Source: Aristolochia californica (taxonomy: Eukaryota > Streptophyta > Magnoliopsida > Piperales > Aristolochiaceae). Taken from it: a DNA stretch of 64,000 bases. Positions 55,201 to 64,000 of the stretch are shown here, one piece after another. The notes under the pieces were generated by a model. It worked only from the letters and a program-made list of their open reading frames with translations. It searched no databases and was not told the origin of the DNA. Location of the stretch: positions 6,964,708 to 7,028,707 of the forward strand of contig JARWKL010000007.1 of the NCBI GenBank assembly GCA_029961685.1. The letters run 5' to 3'. Each line of letters opens with the position of its first letter. The stretch's first letter is position 1. The position numbers and the translations under genes are program-made.

Positions 55201-56009
55201 TTTTTAATTCGAAGAGAAAAAGATCGAGTCAAAATCTGAGTTGGTGAGTTGCCATTTGGGTTTTTCTCATGGCAATTATAGGAGAGAGTGCGCACGTTAA
55301 GACTTCTGACTACAGATTGCAGCAATCAATCTTGGATGGCCCTCCAATTTCGCTCCAGTTTCACAGATCGTTACTCGATTTTTTTTTGGCTTTTTTGGAG
55401 CGGAAAAGAGCCGTTTTGGATGTGAACCGCCATTCTCTGATGCTGCTTAGTGATCTCGTGTGGGTTCTTCGTCGTTTTTCTTTCTGGTAGAAGATTAATA
55501 CGAGCTGGGATTTTATCTAGATTTCGTGGATTCGTATCTGGGAATTGATCGAAATCCTTTGTTGGGTTCTTGAATGAAAATACAGTGAGAAAGATTGGCA
55601 ATTCTTTGCAGGGGCTCGTAAATCAGCAGAGGTGTCAATCTTGCCGCTTGAGAAATTGTGGGCATATGGTGAGCTAAGTTTTGAGACTATCTGACCCGAT
55701 TTGAAGGGGGCCTGTTTTGACGAGTACCTTGTTACATCTTTGAGTAATTCTGGGATCTACAAGGCTATGAGATTTTATCTAAGCTGTTTTGACGAATACT
55801 TTTGTATCTTTGAGTAATTTTGGGATCTACAAGGCTATGAGATTTGATCTATGCTCTTCTTGACTTTTGATGGGAGGATGGATCTATTAAGAGGAAAGAA
55901 TTGTTTGATGCGCTCTAGTTAGAAGGAGGTGACCGGTGTAGAACTCGGTTCCGTCGTGAAGGAGGATCAATGAGCGTTTGATGTGGACTTTATTTTCTGA
56001 GATTGTCTA
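55201..56009 (+). promoter_or_regulatory. 5' leader of the MUB gene
   Basis: From about 55,200 the sequence is leader-like, with a likely leader intron from GTGAGTTG (~55243) to TTCTTTGCAG (~55611). Several upstream ATGs occur. The leader contains the imperfect tandem duplication described separately. Confidence 0.45.
55717..55857 (+). repeat. Imperfect tandem duplication in MUB leader
   Basis: Two ~70-bp units share TTTTGACGA, ATCTTTGAGTAATT and GGGATCTACAAGGCTATGAG. They differ by a 5-bp gap and a few substitutions. Confidence 0.9.
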
Positions 56010-57611
56010 ATGGCAGGAGAGGAATTAATAGAGATCAAATTCAGGCTTTTTGATGGTACCGACATCGGTCCAAACAAGTATAATCCTTCAACCACGATAG
56101 GATCTCTGAAAGAGATCATACTTGCCCGATGGCCGCAAGGTACTGGAAAGACTGGTGTCATTTTTGTTGGGTTGTCAGAATTTGCATCTCTAATTGATAT
56201 TTATGGATCTTTTCATGTTTTATTAAAGCTTATTGGTTTCCTGATGATTTTAGAGCTGCCATTGTACTTACTTTCAATTCCAAGGTTCACAGGAGATGCA
56301 TTCATCAGCAACTGCAGAAAAAGTTTATTGTCTTTCATCAAAGTTATTACTGTGGCTTGTGGCAACATATTGAATGTTAGGTTTTTTATTTTATAACCTG
56401 CTGTTAGCTTGGATTTGTCTTTTTGATGATTTTGTTATGGTAGAATTCTATCAACACATGTTTACCCATTTTTAGAACCTATACAGATAAATTACATCCT
56501 TAGTGAACTTCATTCCTCTGCAATCCAAGTAACATGTCTTCTTTGTTTCTACTAGTACTAGCACCTCAGGAAATATACAAAAACCCACTAAAGAAATATC
56601 CACATTCAAGAGAAGCTTCTTTGAATCTTTTTCCTAATTATTCTTCTTCTTTTCGTCTCACATTTTCTCTTTGGCGAGTACAATGGATCACATACCTGTG
56701 TTCTTCATGGAAAGCATAAAGTTGTACCCTCTTGTATAAGAGCCCGAAACTTAATCTTTGATTTGGATGCAGGGGAAGAGAACGAACTTCACTGATTGAA
56801 AATTTGAATGGCCAAACTTCACTGCAAATTTTTGCAGAAAATGTATTTCTTTTGCCACATGTAGTACAAATATTTCTAGATACTGAGTATTGATAATTGT
56901 TTGGATTATGTATAGCTTGCATTACAAATGATTTTGGTCTAGTAGAACTTTATTGCCTAGGGTACAATGATTTTGGGGATCTCATTTATCTTATTTTAGC
57001 ACATATATTATTTTCTGTTCTACTATCCAACAAAAAAAAAAAAAAAAAAAAGATTGTCCATCTAAAAAAGTGTACATTGTTTCAAATTTGTGTTAGATCA
57101 ATTAGGTTCTTGATCTCTGTTGTTGTCTGTCTGGTAAACTTTTTGTGGGTTTTGGAATTTATATTAATTTTAGTTTTCTACATTGTCCTTTGATAGACAA
57201 GGGAAATGCTCCTAAAACAATAAACGACGTGAAGCTCATTAATGCGGGAAAAATACTGGAGAACAGCAAGACCCTAGCAGAGTCAAGGGTACAAGTTGGA
57301 GAGATGCCGGGCGGAGTTACAACTATGCATGTTGTAGTTAAGCCTCCATTATCGGATAAAAAGAATGGTAATTTGACTATTCATATTACATTCAGGGTTT
57401 TTTATCATCGAAGATTTTCATGTCAAACTCGTTAACCTAATCTTACAACAATATCAGTAAGAGAGAATTATTTTGCCGTAGATTATAGAGTAAGCTTTTC
57501 CTGACAATTTTACTTTCCCTGTGCATTTTGCTCATATCTTGTGCCGTTGTTTCAGAGAAGCTGCATAGTGACTCCCCACGACAGCAACGATGTGGATGCA
57601 CAATCCTTTGA
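56010..57611 (+). CDS. Membrane-anchored ubiquitin-fold protein (MUB)
   Basis: Three exons (56010-56139, 57197-57367, 57556-57611) join in frame to 357 nt, or 118 residues, the normal MUB length. The N-terminus MAGEELIEIKFRLFDGTDIG and the ubiquitin-like strands (SLKEIILARWP, DVKLINAGKILENSKTL, TMHVVVKPP) are typical. The protein ends CGCTIL. CTIL is a CAAX box whose final Leu favours geranylgeranylation, and the Cys two residues upstream could be palmitoylated. MUBs sit on the plasma membrane and recruit particular E2 ubiquitin-conjugating enzymes. The Arabidopsis neighbour of At1g22040 is At1g22050 (MUB6), which fits the gene order here. Intron 1 is ~1.06 kb and holds an A19 run near 57032-57050. 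Confidence 0.92.
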
Positions 57612-58635
57612 CACCACATAACAATGGAAGATCGGAAGTCCAATGGGTTTAAAACATATCCAGTTTCAAATTTGAATCTATGGAGAGTATGATCACAAAT
57701 CTTTTAGCAGATTTGGCATGGGCTCCTGGATGTCAACTTTCTTGTCTTTGATTCAATCAGAAGTTTGTTATACCAAAAGAGGAAAAAAAAAGGTGCTTTG
57801 AATTGGTTGGTACTGTTATTTTGTAAATGAGCAATGGGTGTGAGACAAATTGTGGGCTTTGCTCAACGATGTAATAATCCCTGTCAGGAGCTGCGAAGCA
57901 ATACAATCTTCTTTTGTGATTCTTGCTGTCACCACTTTTAGTTTATACTTTTGGATTATGTTTTTTGATGATTTTGCATAAGATTTACGCCCTGGAGTTT
58001 CATTTCTTGAGGAGATATCATGAGAAATGGAAATATGAACCGTGGACTGTAAAGACTGAAACTCTGGAATTCAGTTTGTAACAGGTATAGAAACCCTTCT
58101 TTATTGAAATTGGAAGCACGGCCTCCAAGAGAAGAAGCTCCATGATGAAACTCGATAATCAGTGTTGTATTTCACACACTGAATAGAGAGGATTTGGGAA
58201 AGGAATGAATGGGTTGAGATTTCCAAAGCAAATAAGGATTAATAGCAGCAGCTCCAAGTAAAACACATTTATGCAGTTCTTCAAAGAATATGATTTACTA
58301 TACAGAGATAAACATGGGTAGATACAAATTTATGATGTTCCAATCTGATGATGATATAAGTGTTTGGTGCAGAACTCATGCTACATAGGTAGGCTATCGA
58401 CATAATAATGCAGAGAGCCTTTATTATTTACAGACACCCTAACTAGATGCACCTCAGCTTCAATGCACAAATATACTTGGATGTGCTCGTATTTACAAGT
58501 TCTCAATGTGCATCAAGGCTGGATACAGAGATGGCTCCACCCATTCTCTCCTTTTGCCCAAAAAGTGAGAAAAAACTTGGACATGGAAATTGGGATATGG
58601 AGGTCTGTCAAGAACTTTGCTGAAGATGGATGAGT
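57612..58635. other. Convergent 3' ends of the MUB and coiled-coil genes
   Basis: It holds the MUB 3' UTR on the left and the coiled-coil gene 3' UTR on the right. No extra gene is recognised. Confidence 0.5.
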
Positions 58636-61600
58636 CTACGATTTCTTTAGCAATCTAATGTTCTTCAGTGTCATAACAAGTTTCTGTCTCTCTCCTTCGA
58701 CCTCGGCAAACTGCAGACTTAGTTGGGAATAGCGGTCGTGCATTTCCTTCAGTTCGGATTCTACTGCTCCATTCCTCCTTTTTAGTTCTAGCATATCTTT
58801 GATCAGTTCGTTTATGTCTCTGAAGCTCTGGAATACTGCTTGATCATCATTGTGCTGTTTGAGGAATGAACTGGAAGACAAGCAAAAAGACAAATGTCTA
58901 GTGATTGCGAGTTCCAGATTATTTTTACTGGTTTCTAAGTTCAAACATTTCAATCATATTATACCTTTGGAAATGGATGCTTGACTTCTTCTTGGACTGT
59001 AATGCTTCTGCTAGTTCGATTTCTAGAGCAAGTACCCTTTCTAAAGCATTTCCACTACCTGAAAATTCCTTAAACAAAGGAAATATGGTCCCCAAACGTT
59101 CGTTTGCCTGTTTTGGACACCATTTTTGAGAAGTTATTAACTAATTTAATGATTGTGATTTAACAACACAAGGAAGGGGAAATATCTTTTCAAAAAGAAG
59201 ATGTTTTCGAATACCAAGTGAAGTTGCAGCGATTCTCTCTGCAAACCATGCATGTCTGAATCCATACGATGCTCGTCTGGTGAGAGAAGGGAATCTGAGA
59301 TCTCATCTTTCAACCTTTCCAACTGCAAGACATATTTGCGATAGCTTAAAGGCAGAAACAAAAAAATAATCTACCATGAGATGGAACAAAAGCAAAGATT
59401 GTATACAATGCAAACAGACTTAAAAGACGAAAAAGCTCACTAGAGAAAAAAATAAGAAATGTAAATCTAAGACAGACATAAATATGTTTTAAGTACATGA
59501 GGCCGCTGGAGTACCTCTTTATGCATGCGATCAATGCTATGCTTCAAGTTTTGCTCTTCATGGTTGTCATTCATAGCAGGTATCAGCTTTAAGTCTTTTT
59601 GCAAGGTTCCCTGATCTTTGTGCATTTGCCGAGTGATGTCGAGAGCACTATTTGGTCCAACACCATCCTGTTCAACAAGGCTGCAAAATTGACTACTAGA
59701 ATACAAAACTGTTTATAGCCCTGCTCAGGCTTGCATGTGCAATTCTATTCACATATCAATAGCACGATTCATCAAGGGCACTGTTTCATCGCTCCAATTA
59801 CAGATGTGTCTAACCTATGCAGGGGTGAAATAGGCAATTTGTATGCCCACATCCATCTTTCCCATTTGGTTTTTAACTTCTTACAAGAAACAAAAACGTG
59901 CTATTGACGCCTCATTTGTTGCATTAACCACAGTACAATGGCCTCACTCAGTGAGGAAACAAGTCCTCTTTTAGTGGTGGGAATGATAGGACTTTCATCA
60001 TAGCATGATGAGATAGAGAGTTGTTCTACCACTAGAGCAGCATTAGTCTAAAAGCTGGCATTGGCAAAAACAGTATGATGAGCCTGTACTGAGACACTAT
60101 ATCATTGCATAGGAGTACCGGTTCTTCCTCAAGTTATGGGGCACTTATTCCTCCAGGAAAGAAACTTTCTCAAAGTTCCAAAGATATTTGAAATGTTTGA
60201 GACCAACAATGCTCACAATGAAAAGCTTCAAGAAGAGTTTTTTAAGTTTTAAGATGAATATCGGCAAAGAATGAAAAGTTTCAAGGAGAGTTTAATTACC
60301 CTTGAGTTTTGTTGTATGATTTGCAGAGTTGAGAGTATATTTTCCTCAGTTACAGATTCTTGCTGTGGATCCACTGCACTTGACTGTGGCACAACGGATT
60401 TGGAAGGGCCAGGTTCACTATCACCTAAATCTTGAATACTTCCTTGGGATGAGGAACTTTCTATTGCTCCTCTGATTAAGTCCAGTTCAGCAGAAATTTT
60501 GGTCCTTTCTTCGACGCATTCATGCAAAGAAGTTTCAAGCTTTACACTTTCCTCTTTACAACACTCAAGACTTATCATAGAACATTCTAATTCTGCCTTC
60601 ACTCTATCATAAGCATTTACCTTCTCTCGCTTCTCAGCAAGTACCATCTGGAGCTCATTCTCCAATTCCAATATTTTCACAGAAAGGTCTTCATTTCTTT
60701 TTACAAGAGAAGCCTCACACTTTTTCTGACTCTCAATCTCATCAAGAGCACCTTGCAGTCTCAAAAGCATCTCCTCTCCATGTTTTTTCGAGGCAGAAAG
60801 CTGACTTCTGATCTCCTGCAACTTACTCTCACACTGCTCCCTAATGAAAGCAATTCGCAGGGACTCCTGGGCAGAAGCCAGTGGTCCTTCACTCTCTCTC
60901 TTCTCACGTGCTTGTAAACATTCAGCCTCAGCTTTGTCTTTTAGTTCCCTTAAATGAAGAGAAAGGTTTTTGAATTCTTCAGTCTTCAATATCTGTTCAG
61001 ACAGCCTGTTAGCTATCTCATTATACTCTTTTCGTAACTCTTTCATCTCATCTGAATATTGCTGCTGCAAGGTAATCTGGGCCTGTTGATCGTCCAATTT
61101 GGAATGAAGCACCGTGATTGTGATTTCTAGTTCATCCTTTGAGGACCTCATGTCATCAATCTCTTTTTCCAAAGCCATCAGCAAGTTTTTCAGGCATTCA
61201 ACCTCGTGATCCCGCCTTTCATTTGCATTTGGATCATATTCTTCCACCAAAGCAGGTGGAGTTCTGTTATCTTCAAGATCCTGTTTGCTTCTCTCAATAG
61301 CAAGCACATCTAGCTCTGATTTCAATGATTCAACAACCACTAAAAGTCTTTCATTTTCTTCTTTATATTGTGCCTCACTACCCATGCACGTGTTCAGAGC
61401 TGCAACTACATCTAGATGCTTTCGATGAAGCTCCTGATTGCACCTCTCCAAGGACCTGAGTTGGTTATGAAGCTGTTGCATTCCAGCCTGGAACTGATTT
61501 TTTGTGAAAACAACTTCAATATCAGCAGCTAACAAGCATTCATGCATGGATTGCAGACTGCTTTCTAGATCAGAAACGTGGTGTTGAAGAAATGACACTT

Positions 61601-64000
61601 CTTCAACAGCCTTCACTTGAGAACCCTCGCACTTTAGCAAACTATCCTTCAGTTTTGTATTTTCTGATTCTAGACCTGAAACATGTTGCTCAAGATGGAT
61701 GAATTCAGCTTTCTGATATTCCAAAGCCAGCAGTTCTTCATGATTTTTGTTCAATTGTAAAGTAAGATCTCTAACCCTAGCTTCCAATGAATCTTTGTAG
61801 CCCTTCTCTGCCTGTAATTCATCCTGAGTACATCTCAATTTTTCTTTCAAGCCAGTAAGATCATTAATTAATTGAACAGATTCCTCATTACCTACCTGTA
61901 GAGATTCTATTAAGGTTTTACTTTCTTCTGCACAATGAGTGAAAGCCAATTTAGTCTTTTCAAGTTCCTCTTTGACAGCTTCAAAAGCCTGCATCCTTTG
62001 TGCAAGATCACTGTTTTCATACGCCAGAACATGCAACTTAGTTTCCAACTCAGCTAATTTTAGGGAAAGTTCTCTATTCTTCACAACATGACTCGCTTCA
62101 ATTTCCATACTATTCTCAAGCTTTTCTGTAATGTTCACATTGGTTCTTTCAAGAGACCATATTTTTTTATTTAGGTTCTCTTTTTCATTTGTGAGAAGCT
62201 GCAGGTTGGTTTCCAATTCCGCTAGTTTCAGTATCAACTCCCTGTTTTCCTCCACATGTCTTGCTTCTGCATCAGTGCTTGTCCTAAGCTCATCCTCGAT
62301 GGCTTGGAGTTCTAGCTGAAGCTTTTCTGAATTTAAATTCGTCGCATCAAGGTTCCTCTGTAAATCTTCTATTTCAGACTCAAACTTTCCCTTCAAGAGC
62401 CGCAACTGGGATTCCATACTGCTTAGAGATCCACATGCAATGTCTCTTTGTTCTTCTATATCCTTCTTTTCATTATTGACTTGAAGTATGTGTTCAAAAG
62501 CTCTAAGCTGCACCTCGTCCAAGTGTTTGGTGATGGTTATGAGGTTCATACTTTGCATTTCCATCTGAGAATAATTATTGGCCAATAATGGCGGGTCAAT
62601 TTGTTCAATATTGGAAACCATTCTGGACATCAGAGCTCCCAATTTATCTTCAAGAAAATCAAGTGTTTTCTCCAAATAATCCTTCACAGATGACTGCTCA
62701 TCAAATTTAGCTTTCAACTTCTTCAGTTCTCCATACACAGTGGTCAACTCATTCTGAAGACTACTTCTCTCTAAGCTGCTTTGTTGCAACATCTTTTCAA
62801 GCTTATTTTTTTCATCAGTGCAGACCTGATACTTGCTTCTGTAACTTCTACATTCTGAGATAACTCCTTCACATTCAGCAAGTTTCTGAGTGAGGTGAGA
62901 GTTCTCAGCTGAGGTACTTTGTAACTCTGCTTCCAGAACACGATTTTCTGACTTCAAATCATTGCATCTGGATATGCACTTAATCTCAGAGTCCCTCAAT
63001 ACCTCAATCTCATGCAATGCAGACTGCAGTTTAAGAGTCAGCAATCCTCTGGACTCATCTTCATGCTTTAACTGCCAATCAAGGCTATCTGTCTTTTGAT
63101 TCAGAAGTTTAATCTTACCACTGGTTTCATGCAAAGTCTCCTCTAAAATATCTGAATACACTCCCAAATGTACATTTTGTAGATACACCCCAGACAGTTC
63201 AGTGTCCTGCTCCACCAAGAGTTCTTCGTGTGATGAAAAAGATCTTTCAATTAGCTTTTTAACAAGCTCTTCATTCAAAAGTTTGTCTTTTGGTTCAGTC
63301 ACTTCTAACTCTTGATAATGCAGTCTAGACTTGAGAATGTCCTTTGGATAGGTCAATGCACCATCAATATTTGATGACAATTCTAGCACATTTTTCCTGC
63401 TCAGTTCAATTTCCGATTGAATTCCACCAACCTTAGCTCCAAATTGTTCTGTCAGGTTTTCCCTCTCTTTATCCTCTTGTAAGTACTCCTGAAGGCATAG
63501 TTGGGAGGCTTCTGAGAAGGCTTGCCTAGCAAGGTTTTCATGTGTCTCAAACATGGACAGAACCTGGGAAGAGAGCAACTCAAGATCCTTCTGGAGATGG
63601 TCTGTTGTGAGAGAGTAGTTCCATCTCAGCCTTCGCAGGGCTGCTTCTGATGACATGGCCCTCTTCTCAAGCTCCTTGTTTAGAGCATCTAAGTCTTGCT
63701 TCTCTTTGGAAAACCTTAAGAACTGTTCATTCATGTCTAAATGCAGTTTTTCCATCTGAGTTTCAAAAGTGGGAATTGTGTAAAGGCAAGTTGAATGCTC
63801 ATTCCTGAGGTTCTGCAACTCATCTATCATTTGTTTCTGACCTACCTCCAGCTCCTGAATAAGTGATTCATAATATATTTCCATCTGGTTCATTTTACTA
63901 ACAGTGCCTTCACACTCAGCTTTGGATTTTTCTAACTCATTAAAGAGTTCAGTAATTTTCTCTCTCATCATAGGACTACCATCTAGATGATATTCATGTG
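58636..64000 (-). CDS. Giant coiled-coil protein (AT1G22060-like), 3' part
   Basis: Exons on the minus strand are 64000-60300 (open at the window edge), 59667-59515, 59322-59215, 59107-58965 and 58870-58636. All are in phase and total ~1446 codons. The protein is almost wholly heptad coiled coil, rich in Glu, Lys, Leu and Gln, with internal repeats such as ENRELILKLAELETNL and KNRELSLKLAELETKL. The C-terminus is DRYSQLSLQFAEVEGERQKL followed by MTLKNIRLLKKS. It matches the plant family named after sporulation-specific or myosin-heavy-chain-like proteins. Family members begin with an NT-C2 domain that would lie outside this window. In Arabidopsis the homologue sits beside MUB6, as here. The molecular role is not established. 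There is no sign of damage. Confidence 0.88.

Noticed and set aside
62131..62319. Plus-strand frame inside the coiled-coil exon
   Set aside because: It is a shadow frame opposite a clear 3.7-kb coding exon.

Overview
This window is nuclear DNA of a flowering plant, probably a eudicot. The evidence is long AT-rich introns with GT-AG borders, plant-only gene families (FAF-like, membrane-anchored ubiquitin-fold protein, KIN-7 kinesin tail) and nested plant transposons (Ty3/gypsy with a tRNA-Asp-type primer site, Ty1/copia, PIF/Harbinger, CACTA, TRIM). The species cannot be named. From memory, two gene groups match Arabidopsis neighbours: an RPRD-like gene beside an AYR1-like short-chain dehydrogenase (AT5G10060/AT5G10050), and kelch F-box, MUB and a giant coiled-coil protein in that order (AT1G22040/22050/22060).

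Positions 1-21,700 are a scrambled accessory region. It opens with the 3' exons of an ACINUS-like splicing factor. A 1.7-kb piece of that gene is repeated in inverted orientation about 2.6 kb away. Next come several broken copies of the neighbouring RPRD-like gene, a third ACINUS fragment, an orphan piece of a KIN-7 kinesin, and a 2.5-kb segment present twice (7154-9690 and 18099-20577). Each copy of that segment carries a nearly perfect 570-bp palindrome made from intron 1 and exon 2 of the RPRD-like gene, plus a small TIR element. A deleted gypsy retroelement (11626-16120) sits inside one RPRD copy.

Positions 21,700-34,800 hold ordinary genes. They are an intact RPRD-like gene (+), a TXNDC9-like thioredoxin-fold gene (-) with several lesions, and an intact AYR1-like dehydrogenase (-) with a TRIM-like foldback repeat in its first intron.

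Positions 34,800-42,000 are transposon territory. A CACTA remnant appears to have been invaded by a 4.5-kb PIF/Harbinger element with 3-bp target duplications. Further right is a complete 329-bp TRIM with 129-bp LTRs and a perfect 5-bp target duplication.

Positions 42,000-64,000 hold a FAF-like gene (+), a repeat-rich gap with an 82-bp solo LTR, a kelch F-box gene (+) with one frameshift, a MUB gene (+), and the 3' part of a giant coiled-coil gene (-) that runs off the right edge.

The most unusual signal is the pair of gene-derived palindromes beside their parent gene. If transcribed, each would fold into a ~280-bp double-stranded RNA matching the RPRD-like transcript. Their centres are flipped relative to each other.
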